The notes under the pieces were generated by a model. That model was not told where the DNA came from, did no database searches, and saw nothing but the letters and a program-made list of their open reading frames with translations. Below are positions 49,201-56,355 of a DNA stretch of 64,000 bases, piece after piece. Positions within the stretch are counted from its first letter, which is position 1. Every line of letters begins with the position of its first letter. Made by a program: the position numbers and the translations under genes. This DNA is from Embiotoca jacksoni (Eukaryota; Chordata; Actinopteri; Embiotocidae), in assembly GCA_022577435.1 (NCBI GenBank), contig JAKOON010000018.1, positions 3,834,282 through 3,898,281 of the forward strand, written 5' to 3'.

Positions 49201-52200
49201 GGGTTCACCCAAATTAGAAAAAAAAAAATCGACCTTTCATCTGGTTATCTAGTAGTGGTATCAAGCTGTGGAGAGCATTTTCTCCAGGCTTTGAGAGGTT
49301 TCTGCCTTCATTTTTAAATGGAGTTTTATTTCAGTGTACATTTTTTTTGTCACAAAGTTTTATTTAAAAAATTCAACTGAACTAATCTTGGTTTCTAAGC
49401 ATCACTGAAAACAGTGGTTTTCCTTGGTACAAAAAATAGTAGATTGTTCAGAGTAACTACAAGAATGGGAATGAATGGAGATGCTGTGGTTGAATTCAGT
49501 CAGTCTACCACATTGGTCGAGACTAAAATATCAAAAATTTTGGATGAATAGCCAGAATATTTTGTAGAGACATTCATGGCTTTCAGTGGATGGAAACTAC
49601 TGACTTTGGTGATTCCCAGACTTTTCATGCAAATCCACCATGTGGTTGTCCCACGCAGGTTGAATCAAGATCATTTAGCTTTTCATCCAATCAGATTTTT
49701 AAATATGTTATTTTATGACCTGTAATCAACACTCAATGCCATTTTCATCAGCCTCAGTTGTACTTAATGATCAATGCTATTTGGCAAACATTAGCATCTT
49801 AACTTATTTAAATAAGATGAAGAGCAGGATGAATATTATACCTGCTGAACATTAGCATGTTAGCGTTGTGTGTGAGTCAGATCATCACCAACAGCTGTCT
49901 GCTGTTGCTCTGATAAGATCATTAAAACAAGATTCTACTTTCATACTTTTCTGTTCACATATTGTAAGCTCATGAATCTAAAAAAAATACCAATTAATCT
50001 GGACAACAACAAAAAGAAACAAAATGTCTGTTCCACTTTAATTGTATGAGAATAGATTAAGTGCACATGATGTAGGTCAAGTTCCTCATTTAAATTAACT
50101 GGAGACATGGCATGCCATGTAAAGGTATGTTTTTATTTTGTTATGGCATTATGTGTATTTATGATGGTTTTATAAGGAGGCCCTTAAGACAAAAGAATGT
50201 TGTCTTTTGTCTTGCACAATGAGCTCATTGAGTCAAGTTCCAAACACAATTTGTTTTATTGGCAGTAAAATGAACTCAACTCCAGAAAGTTTCACTTTGA
50301 AGTAGGAGGTTGTCTAATTGTGATCCCATCACAGGTTACCACCTGATGTATTTTGATCCCTTTTTCTTAAGTTTTTTACAAGATGATGAGCACCAAGGGA
50401 CAAAACATGATGAGATTCTTGATAAAATGTTGGGATGAGCTTTAAGCGCCACTGATTAAATTATTTTCCCTACTTCTGTATCAAGGAATCAAATTTGAAT
50501 AACCCAAAATCACAAACTTGCCAATAACAACTCATAACGGCCTCTGTCCTTCGACCCTTGTTTGGAGGTGGAGGAAAACCTTTCTGTAACCTTTAATGTT
50601 CACACCCTTGGTTTTCTTCCCTTCTTTTAGGCGCGGGAGCTGCAGACACTTCACAACCTGAGGAGGCTCTTTGTCAAGGACTTAGCCACTAGGGTCAAAA
50701 AGGTAGAAAGTCCTCACAGTTTCTCTGTGAAGCACTTTATCCGCCTGTTCTCTGAATGATGCCATGGTGCATTATCACTGTGATCATCATCGTGTGATCT
50801 TGTTCTGTTTGTGCTTCAGTCTCCTGTCTGGAGTGATATCACATGAGCTCGTTCCCCCGACCACAGCATTTACCTGGAATGAGACAAACAGCTCTGTATT
50901 TTTTTTAATGCAACGGCTGCACTCCATTTAATTTGCACCATGATGAAATCTTAATGAATCCAGGGAACACAACAGAAAGTGTGTGCAAAAAGTAGGCCAT
51001 CTGATTCTTCAAAGGTAGCAGCTGTAAATTAGGGACCCGGGCCCTCAGCATGGCGCTCATCTCTTGCATTCAGGCTAGGGTTCAATGAGCATAAGCTCAG
51101 AGAATATTTTGTCGTGTCCTCCAAAATCATCACCTCATCTAGCCACAAATGGGATGCTTTGGGCTGAAAACCTTTGGTAACAAGAGTTCTTTTTAGACAC
51201 CGAGTTGGAAAAAAGGACACAGATATAAGTGTAAAAATAAAGCTCTTTGCTATGCTTGGACAGAATGCTCAGATGGACTCAGATGATACAGCGGGCAGTG
51301 CGGCCCAGAAACAAAAGATCTGCCTCCTGGAGAAGAACCTTGAGCAGCTATCCCAAGTTCACAAACAGGTAAAAAATATGTGCAAACACACAAATAGCAC
51401 AGTGCTTCCTCCCTAAGCTAATCATTGCAGTGACTTGAACTGGTGGTGGCATGAAGGCTGAAGGCCTTCTCACACTCTGTCTTATCTGTTTTCCTTTCCC
51501 CTAGCTGCTACGGGACAATGCAGACCTTCGCTGTGAGATTCCTAAAATGGAGAAGCGGCTGCGAGCCACTGCAGAGCGGGTCAAAGCCCTGGAGACCGCC
51601 CTGAAGGAGGCCAAAGAGAACGCAGCCCGTGAACGGAAGCGCTACCAACAGGAGGTGGAGCGCATTAAGGACACCCCCAAGCCCAAAAATATGGGCAGGA
51701 GGCCCTCAGCAGTGATTGGTAGGTGGAAACATGCATACTTTCTATGGAACTATATCTTGCACCTGACTTAACATCTCCGTGGCAATATATAAGTTGATAT
51801 TTTTGAAAAAAAAAAGTAGGCTAAAGTCTTTGAGTACTTTGAGCCTAAAGACATCAAATCTTAAATAAAAGGAGTCATTGGACACATTCATTTGCTTTCT
51901 TGCCTGTTGTTAGATGAGAAAATGGATAGCTGTGCTTTGAATATGTAGCTGGAGTAAGGAGGCAATTTGTTTAAATACTGGAGGAAGGGGAAACAGCCAG
52001 CTCTGTCAATAATACACCAAAGAAACACCTCCAAGGCTGACTAATTCATGTGTTCTGTGCCCCCACATGCCACAAGGCAAACAACAGCTGGGTGCAATGA
52101 CTTCCCTACAGGAACAGAAAAATAAATGTTATACATCAAGACATATATCAGGCACAAAACTCCCACTAAAAACTACAAATTGTCATTTTTTAAATTTTTT

Positions 52201-52454
52201 TTATTTAGTGTACATATTAAACAAAGGACATAAAGTTTATCATGTAAATTTGTAAATTTTGGAGGCCGGAGATGTACAGCATTTTTTTTTAACTGAGGAC
52301 AGAATCAGCTGCAGGTAGCTTCGGCTAGAACCACCAATGTTGAAATTTGCTCACAAATTGTAAGGTTGTTGGTTGAATGTCTGGATCCTCTTTGGGCAAG
52401 ACACTTAACCCCAAGTTGGTCCCGATGGCACCTGGCATGGTAGCTTTGATGCCA

Positions 52455-52548
<94 letters not shown>

Positions 52549-52922
52549 GGAGATTGCTAACGTAAAGGGGCGCCATTATATAAGTGCAAACTATTTATGA
52601 TTTAACCAGGCTAATCGTTTTGTCCTGTTTCCAGTCTTTATGCTAAGCTAGGCTAACTGTAACGTGGCACTCATGCCACAGTCATCACATGGATCTGCGA
52701 GTAGTATCAATCTTTTTATCTAACTCTATGAAAGAAAGCAAATACGTGTTTTTCCATAATTGTCATTTACAACCAAGCAGTGGTGTGCTACTCTCCGCTC
52801 TGTAAGTGACACATTTTGCCTCTCCAACCTCAGCAAAGCCCATTCGACCAGGCCAGCTGCCAGGAGCTCCCATCATCCCCGGCGTCATTAGGTCCAACCT
52901 CATCCAAAACAACCAGCATTAA
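27786..52922 (+). CDS. kif5b: kif5b, kinesin-1 heavy chain (complete, 25 coding exons)
   Basis: Joining 25 exons gives 2838 nt, i.e. 945 residues plus stop, with every phase consistent. It encodes the conventional kinesin motor that walks toward microtubule plus ends carrying vesicles and mitochondria. The motor domain (about 1-330) has P-loop GQTSSGKT at 85-92, switch I SSRSH at 201-205 and switch II DLAGSE at 231-236. The neck WLENELNRWRNG is at 360-371, followed by the stalk coiled coils, the light-chain-binding region and the autoinhibitory IAK motif (AKPIRPGQ from 917). Human KIF5B has 963 residues; the tail here is about 18 shorter. KIF5A/KIF5C are less likely because their long C-terminal extension is absent and arhgap12 follows, as in human. 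The ATG (context GGAGATGG) starts MADPAE as in KIF5B. Teleosts can carry two co-orthologues; which one this is cannot be told here. Confidence 0.96.
28749..28787. repeat. (TTA)13 microsatellite
   Basis: 39 bp of uninterrupted TTA triplets in kif5b intron 1. Confidence 0.98.
28818..29240 (+). repeat. fish interspersed repeat (ATAGTGCCAAATCACAACA)
   Basis: It begins AATTTTATTTATATAGTGCC and shares GGTTATTTCATGGCACT, ACATTTAAAGTnCTTACAGC and GAACTTTACAAT with 29978-30260. The ends are approximate. Confidence 0.6.
29867..29972 (-). mobile_element. Tc1-like transposon, right end
   Basis: It reads GCGTAGAATTTTGTGAG, CACATAACAAAATGTGG, AAAAAGTGAAGCACTTTGAA and CTTTTCGGATGCACC: the inverted counterpart of the end at 26584. 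It is directly abutted by another repeat (GCGCCAAATCACAAC), so the outermost bases and TA are lost. Confidence 0.85.
29978..30260 (+). repeat. fish interspersed repeat, second copy
   Basis: It starts GCGCCAAATCACAACAGAGG and shares the same core as 28818-29240; it continues with AAGAACTCCTGTTTAAGG and AGGACTCCCTCTTAACAGG, seen widely in teleosts. Confidence 0.6.
30900..31860 (+). pseudogene. unprocessed pseudogene of an unidentified coiled-coil protein
   Basis: From a CTTCAAG acceptor near 30915 a reading frame encodes Lys/Glu/Gln-rich sequence (RTEDLRKALLDSQNQKKY, then LDALKKQLVSKELN) broken by several stops. After a frame change it continues with DDWIAAIWKEENNRITKIWE and ends at a good donor AAG|GTAAGC near 31424. 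A second block (about 31535-31725: EEEVKRNLTALEDQLWLKL, EKEKSQRFKQQREGG) and a third behind a TTTCCAG acceptor near 31800 (SHKSDQESKKKAKKEEG, stop) look like further exons. Retained splice sites argue for a duplicated rather than retrotransposed copy. An upstream non-coding exon may end at about 30437 (AAGTAAGT) and an AATAAA lies near 32183. I cannot name the parent gene. Confidence 0.55.
31948..31978 (+). repeat. 14 bp perfect hairpin
   Basis: GGTAAATATGTGAA, loop CCC, then TTCACATATTTACC; it lies after the coiled-coil pseudogene. Confidence 0.95.
32867..32954 (+). CDS. kif5b: kif5b coding exon 2
   Basis: Residues 43-71, GKPYYFDHVFQ to QKIVK; acceptor TTCATAG, donor AAAG|GTAAGC. It follows a 4.95 kb intron that carries a pseudogene. 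Confidence 0.93.
33041..33114 (+). CDS. kif5b: kif5b coding exon 3 (P-loop)
   Basis: Residues 72-96, with the nucleotide-binding P-loop AYGQTSSGKTHTM; acceptor TGTGCAG, donor GAG|GTAATA. Confidence 0.95.
33225..33329 (+). CDS. kif5b: kif5b coding exon 4
   Basis: Residues 97-131, GNLHDPEMMGIIPRIVQ to ENLEFHIK; acceptor GCCTTAAG, donor AAA|GTATGT. Confidence 0.94.
33414..33462 (+). CDS. kif5b: kif5b coding exon 5
   Basis: Residues 132-147, VSYFEIYLDKIKDLLD; acceptor GCTTTGCAG, donor ATG|GTATGT. Confidence 0.93.
33564..33619 (+). CDS. kif5b: kif5b coding exon 6
   Basis: Residues 148-166, VSKTNLSVHENKNRVPYVK; acceptor TTTCACAG, donor AAG|GTGAGA. Confidence 0.93.
34066..34153 (+). CDS. kif5b: kif5b coding exon 7
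   Basis: Residues 167-195, GCTERFVCSPDEVMDAID to HVAVT; acceptor GTCCCCAG, donor ACAA|GTGAGT. Confidence 0.94.
34154..36027 (+). other. kif5b intron 7
   Basis: A 1.87 kb intron. Positions 34265-34700 resemble a dispersed fish repeat beginning with a TTTATTTATAGCACCTTT-like start; the remainder is AT-rich with nothing recognisable. Confidence 0.65.
34265..34700 (+). repeat. fish interspersed repeat in kif5b intron 7
   Basis: It begins AACTTTATTTATAGCACCTT and continues with AAAGTAACAAAGTGTCTTACA, the pattern of a common teleost dispersed repeat. The family name is not certain and the ends are approximate. Confidence 0.45.
36028..36152 (+). CDS. kif5b: kif5b coding exon 8 (switch I and II)
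   Basis: Residues 196-237, with switch I NMNEHSSRSHSIF and switch II VDLAGSEK; acceptor CATCGCAG, donor AAA|GTATGG. Confidence 0.95.
36714..36818 (+). CDS. kif5b: kif5b coding exon 9
   Basis: Residues 238-272, VGKTGAEGTVLDEAKMINKS to ALAEGS; acceptor CTCAAAG, donor TCG|GTGAGA. It carries VGKTG where human has VSKTG, a small substitution in loop L12. Confidence 0.94.
37258..37330 (+). repeat. short dispersed repeat (AACCCAAACCnTnATCTA)
   Basis: Partner of 19138-19215, located in kif5b intron 9. Confidence 0.4.
37798..37943 (+). CDS. kif5b: kif5b coding exon 10
   Basis: Residues 273-320 plus a split Arg: [20 protein letters not shown] to LLFGQ; acceptor CTCTGTCAG, donor AGAG|GTACAC. Confidence 0.95.
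38967..39115 (+). CDS. kif5b: kif5b coding exon 11 (neck)
   Basis: Residues 321-370, RAKTIKNTVCLNVELTAEQW to LENELNRWRN, the neck linker and first neck heptads; acceptor CTCACCAG, donor ACG|GTGAGG. Confidence 0.95.
39684..40478. mobile_element. non-autonomous DNA transposon with long inverted ends in kif5b intron 11
   Basis: The left end (39687-39733: TTCAGACCTG...GGTGATCCGATCACAAGTG) recurs inverted at the right end (40425-40473: CACTTGTGATCGGATCACC...CAGGTCTGAAC) with most bases matching over about 47 bp. An internal GACCACATTCGGAGGTGGTC palindrome is typical of the same fish family. No transposase is encoded. Target duplication is not clear. Confidence 0.6.
40535..40725 (+). CDS. kif5b: kif5b coding exon 12 (hinge)
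   Basis: Residues 371-434, GENVPAEEQFDKEKAKAEVQ to KLYKEMDDK; acceptor CACTGCAG, donor AAG|GTAATG. It includes the Thr/Pro-rich hinge TATTPAPSTLPG, the least conserved part of the protein. Confidence 0.93.
40726..43611 (+). other. kif5b intron 12
   Basis: A 2.9 kb AT-rich intron. It carries a local direct repeat (41071-41127 and 41216-41271) and a fish dispersed repeat (about 42785-43440). No exon-like ORF is convincing. Confidence 0.65.
42785..43440. repeat. fish interspersed repeat rich in ACTTTTACTCCACTACATT
   Basis: ACTTTTACTCCACTACATT occurs twice (near 42870 and 42901), and the other end reads TACTCAAGTGTGGCTTTCAG GTACTTTATACACCACT. These are hallmarks of a very common teleost repeat. 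The ends are approximate. Confidence 0.45.
43612..43680 (+). CDS. kif5b: kif5b coding exon 13
   Basis: Residues 435-457, DDEINQQSQFVETLKQ to LDQEE, coiled coil; acceptor CTTCTTCCAG, donor GAG|GTGATA. Confidence 0.93.
43970..44176 (+). CDS. kif5b: kif5b coding exon 14
   Basis: Residues 458-526, LLASSRRDHHTLQTELNRL to EELNQKS, stalk coiled coil; acceptor TCTCCCAG, donor TCA|GTAAGC. Confidence 0.94.
44267..44410 (+). CDS. kif5b: kif5b coding exon 15
   Basis: Residues 527-574, NSLASIDSELQKLKEM to MGSNDTK; acceptor CCTCTAG. The donor AAG|GTTACT is weak beyond the GT. Confidence 0.93.
44738..44930 (+). repeat. dispersed repeat with TTTATTAATCCCACAGTGGGG start
   Basis: The start, GACTTTATTAATCCC followed by GTGGGGAAATT and a CAGCAGCA run, resembles the 5' part of the SINE-containing repeat at 25430 (CTATTAATCCCTGAGGGGAAATT). 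Confidence 0.45.
46209..46234. repeat. poly(A)26 tract
   Basis: 26 consecutive A residues, ending 37 bp before kif5b exon 16. Confidence 0.97.
46272..46460 (+). CDS. kif5b: kif5b coding exon 16
   Basis: Residues 575-637, QQESSGLIDEEFTAARLYIS to CQLRISQ; acceptor CTCCTCAG with a tandem CAG three bases on (NAGNAG), donor CAG|GTAACT. A 26 bp poly(A) tract ends 37 bp upstream of the exon. Confidence 0.93.
46680..46797 (+). CDS. kif5b: kif5b coding exon 17
   Basis: Residues 638-676, YEAKIKSLTDCLQNTEQKK to IVRIKAQ; acceptor TTGTCCAG, donor AAG|GTGAGC. Confidence 0.93.
46798..48554 (+). other. kif5b intron 17
   Basis: 1.76 kb of AT-rich intron sequence. No repeat or gene is identified. Confidence 0.6.
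48555..48610 (+). CDS. kif5b: kif5b coding exon 18
   Basis: Residues 677-695, EKVNTTEKDTEIQSANEVK, two residues shorter than the human segment; acceptor CATTCCAG, donor AAG|GTACTG. Confidence 0.92.
48699..48808 (+). CDS. kif5b: kif5b coding exon 19
   Basis: Residues 696-731, EAVEKQIQSHREVHQKQ to LITELQ; acceptor GTCTTTAG, donor AGA|GTAAGA. Confidence 0.93.
48892..48993 (+). CDS. kif5b: kif5b coding exon 20
   Basis: Residues 732-764 plus a split Thr: LNQKIVLEQETLRVDHEKLK to SRQLQDL; acceptor CTGTGCAG, donor CAC|GTAATG. Confidence 0.93.
49097..49157 (+). CDS. kif5b: kif5b coding exon 21
   Basis: Residues 766-786, [20 protein letters not shown], close to the kinesin light-chain binding region; acceptor TACTGCAG. 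The donor GTG|GTCAGT is slightly atypical. Confidence 0.92.
49158..50630 (+). other. kif5b intron 21
   Basis: 1.47 kb of intron sequence; nothing is recognised. Confidence 0.6.
50631..50702 (+). CDS. kif5b: kif5b coding exon 22
   Basis: Residues 787-810, ARELQTLHNLRRLFVKDL to RVKK; acceptor TTCTTTTAG, donor AAG|GTAGAA. Confidence 0.94.
50703..51263 (+). other. kif5b intron 22
   Basis: 561 bp of intron sequence; nothing is recognised. Confidence 0.6.
51264..51368 (+). CDS. kif5b: kif5b coding exon 23
   Basis: Residues 811-845, NAQMDSDDTAGSAAQKQKIC to SQVHKQ; acceptor TTGGACAG, donor CAG|GTAAAA. Confidence 0.94.
51505..51718 (+). CDS. kif5b: kif5b coding exon 24 (cargo-binding tail)
   Basis: Residues 846-916, LLRDNADLRCEIPKMEKRL to RRPSAVI, the conserved tail coiled coil RLRATAERVKALE; acceptor TCCCCTAG, donor TTG|GTAGGT. 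Confidence 0.95.
51719..52833 (+). other. kif5b intron 24
   Basis: A 1.1 kb intron with a 44-unit TG microsatellite at 52457-52544. The preceding GTGTTGACTT-like flanks are not assigned. Confidence 0.6.
52457..52544. repeat. (TG)44 microsatellite
   Basis: 88 bp of uninterrupted TG in kif5b intron 24. Confidence 0.99.
52834..52922 (+). CDS. kif5b: kif5b terminal coding exon 25 (IAK motif)
   Basis: Residues 917-945, AKPIRPGQLPGAPIIP to LIQNNQH, then TAA at 52920-52922; acceptor CAACCTCAG. With the preceding Ile this makes the IAK autoinhibition motif. Human KIF5B goes on to a Gly-rich RGGG tail; here a similar IKGGG reads only in the next frame just past the stop. Confidence 0.85.
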
Positions 52923-55224
52923 GGGAGGAGGCAATAACAGGCAAGAGAACAATGCATCACCTTGCATTACAGATCCTGTTTTATTATTGCTCAAGAAGCT
53001 TACACGAGTACTCAGTTCTGATTGGCCAAACTTTTTTTTTTATTTCTCTAGCCAGGAAGACAACCTATAAATGGATTTTCTTGTTCTTCTGTTTTCACCT
53101 ACAGCTGCTGAGGATGCTGATAAAGCCAAAGCCCCAGACCAACATGCTCAACTTTCACATGGAATCCTCACACCAACTGTACATACTGTATGTACAGCCT
53201 AAACTGTGCAGCAACTATTTTAAGCTTAAAGACTTTTAAGTTCCTCAGGCAATCAAAACTTGTAATACTGCCCTGCAAAAATCTGCATATAATTTGATGA
53301 GTTTTCGTTTTACATGCACGACTGTCCGCAACTTACCAAGATATTATCCTACACTGTGCCAACATGGCTGTCTGTATCAGTCTGCATGAACTTCTGAACA
53401 CATGAAAACTGAAAACAAGGTTTAACAGTGGCCTTGTTTCTCTGATCTCTGTTTTCAGTGTTTCTCAGAGGATTTATTTGTGAACCTACTGATAATTCAC
53501 AGTATGAGTCACAGATATTAAGATTTTTGATCCAACAGTTACAAATAACACACTTAAATCATCAAACCAAGCAATCCTGTAAAAGAAAATGTACGGTCAC
53601 TGTTTTACTGTCTTACATGGAGGTTGCACAGTTGCATTGCAGCACCAGGACAGAACTACTGTATCCATACTGTATGAAAATATTCAGCATCACAGTACAG
53701 AGATCTCTTAGTGACACTCCTTTGCCTATGCATCATAGTTATTACGTGAAGACAATCATAAAGATCTGTCAGTGGTGTATTTACTTGCATCTTGGTGGTT
53801 CGAAATGATGGTGCGTTTTCTCTTTAGGCCAGTAAGAGCTTAGGGAGACAAAACAGCTGTGGACAACTTTTACTTTCCGTTTGTGCATGCTCTGCCTCAT
53901 TTTTGTCTGACTAACTTTCTTTCTGTGGGTGCAAATATTTTAAAAAGCCACTAACTCTTCAGCTTACCTCCGACTATTTCAAGTGGGAACAGCCACTCTA
54001 ATCTTTCAGGGCAAGGAAGGCAGGTGATTTTATCCCTTAAACTAAAGGCCCTTGTAATGTTTTGGTGAAATGAACTTGCTGCTACAATACCGCAGTCAGC
54101 TTTCGCTAAAGGTTTTTGTATACTTGGTTCCAAATTGTTATTCTAGACATAATAAATTGAAACTTAAAAGCATATTTTGGTGATTTTTTTTTTTTTCCCT
54201 ACGATGCATAGAATAGCATAGAATCAGACTTTGTTTTTCAACAAAAAAACCACATCAGCGCAAAATTATGAGTCTAACATAATGTACAAACACACATGTT
54301 GAGCACTATTTTTTTTATTCAAATAGTGGAAATGGGTAAAAGAGAAGATGTAAGGCCTTGAAATCATATCCCATCACATGCACGAGTAAATAATGAGCAG
54401 TTTTTAATGCGGATAATTTTCATGTCCCAATTCCTGCACTTTTTAGCCCTTAAATTTCACGAAACAATCCTCACTGAAAACATGGAGTGCTCACAACTAT
54501 CACTTCTCTCTTTACACCAAAAAGCAGTGCTTTTACACAGTGCTGTGCTCTTTATGTAGACGTTCTAATACATTATTCTAAAATAATGTAAACTTATATG
54601 TGATTGCCTGAGGCTAATTTCTGTGCTCCTACAGTCTGTGAGTGTTCTCCATTGAAGACTTCCTGTGTTCCTGGATAATCTGAGCACTAAATCATTCATG
54701 AACCTTCTTGGATGGTGAAACTCCCTGCTGTAACTGCCAGATAGAGCAGCTGAGGTGAGGGATACCATCTTTACGTGTTTATCCCAATATATTAGAGAAT
54801 GGAAATGGAAATCCTGGCAGTTGCCATACAATGATCATTCTCAGAGACTCATTGACATTTGAATTATTCCAGATTTAACAAGGGTCCAAGGAACTACATC
54901 GAAATACCCCTGGGTGTCTGCGAACCTGAGGTTTGGAGGCACCGGTCAGTAGGGTGCTGAACCGGGAAGGAGCAGGTCGGCCGCTGGGCTCTAAAAGCCA
55001 TCTATCAGCGCTGACAGGCGGGTGGGGTGGGAGTGACAGACCAGCTTCTGCTGGGTTAAAGACGACAACTGCATCAAGCTGAAAGAAAACTCACCATCTA
55101 CAACCGGAATTAGATCATTTGTACTTCAAAATAAAACCCTACAAAATGTTTAAATACAGAAAGCCCTACAGATTTGTTTTCATTCCATTGAACCCTTTAT
55201 TAGATTTCATATGGAGACAATAAA
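52923..55224 (+). other. kif5b 3' UTR and flank
   Basis: After the TAA there is no conserved coding sequence. AATAAA signals occur at 54151-54156, 55130-55135 and 55219-55224. A hairpin containing TGTACATA lies at 53177-53197. The functional poly(A) site is unknown; the distal pair lies only about 0.7 kb before the probable arhgap12 first exon. Confidence 0.5.
55219..55224 (+). terminator. candidate kif5b poly(A) signal
   Basis: AATAAA is followed by AATTGTGTTTTTTAATC, a GT/T-rich stretch. Alternatives are at 54151-54156 and 55130-55135. Confidence 0.35.
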
Positions 55225-55799
55225 GTGCAAATTGTGTTTTTTAATCATTTTGTTACTGCACTATATGACAACTGACAAAACACATGTCCTTTGATGAACA
55301 CTGCCGTATAGTTTTGACAGTAATTTCTTGTCAAAGTTGGCTTCTCAATTTTATGCTTATAGATTAACATTATTGATAAATTGTACTGTAAGACAGTGAA
55401 TGATGTAGGACTGATTCTTGCCAAAAAAAATCCAGTCCTTTAAACAGCACAACACAAGAAAATATGCTAGAGGGTTTTAGCATAGACATCATGGTTGCAC
55501 AACTGAGCGATATTATGGCATAAAAATATAAACCCAGTCGTTAAAAAATTTAACTTTTTAAAAATTTGAATACATTTGTGATTTACTGTCTAAAACGTTG
55601 TTACAATGGCAAACACAACGTTCCCTGAAAATTTGAGTGGAAGTCCTGCTAACGAAGAAATAAAAAAAGGAGTAGCTTTTATTTACGTGTTTCTCAACTT
55701 TGCTGCAAAGTCCACCCGAACATGAATACTTCAGGGAGGTTACAGGCTTTACGTTGAAAGCTGTAACCGGATGTGACCTATGTTGCCACATGGAGCTTG

Positions 55800-55989
55800 A
55801 CAGCCTGAGAGAGGCGGGGGATTGCGAACAGACCGACTGAGTGGAGATCTGCTGCACACTCAGTCGGAGCAGCCGATACTGAAATAGGTGGTAAAAGTTC
55901 CTCCTGAGTATCTCCGCGGTCGAGACAGGGCACAGAGAGAGACCACTGGAGCTTTTTTTTTTTCTTTTCTTTTCTTTTTTTTTTTAAAG
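55800..55989 (+). other. arhgap12: candidate arhgap12 non-coding exon 1
   Basis: A GC-richer segment (CTCAGTCGGAGCAGCCGAT, CTCCGCGGTCGAGACAGGG) ends in a T-rich tract and AAAG|GTAAGT, a strong donor at 55990. Its position about 5.6 kb before the arhgap12 ATG exon suits a 5' UTR exon. The start site and the exon 5' end are not determinable. A second possible UTR exon begins at 56472 after TTTATTCCTGCAG. Confidence 0.45.
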
Positions 55990-56337
55990 GTAAGTTTCAT
56001 ATTTGTGTGTTGCTTCGGTCAGCGAAAGGCTATTGGCTTCTGTCGGAGTTACTTTGTTGCTATGCACGCTGTTGCAGAAGCGGAGGGTTTTGCAGCCAAA
56101 TGAACCTGCAGTGTTTTTTGTCCACACACACGGAGCCTCTGGAAATGGTCACAAAAAATATCCCAGCGGGAAAATAACCCACACGCTAACATTCATGTTT
56201 AGGTGTTAGATATTGTGCCGGGTGGGTAATTAAACATCCCACCTGATAGCATCGGTTTGTGATGCATGCACCTCCGGATTTGTGGAGCTTGAATTTCCTC
56301 GCGGTGTGTTTGGCTATTTGTCCCGGCTCAGGAGGGC

Positions 56338-56355
56338 GGGGGGGGGGGGGGGGGG
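56338..56355. repeat. poly(G)18 tract
   Basis: Eighteen consecutive G residues about 350 bp after the candidate arhgap12 exon 1, in GC-rich DNA. Confidence 0.97.

Noticed and set aside
52325..52576. His-Thr / Cys-Val repeat ORFs
   Set aside because: These are translations of the TG microsatellite in kif5b intron 24.
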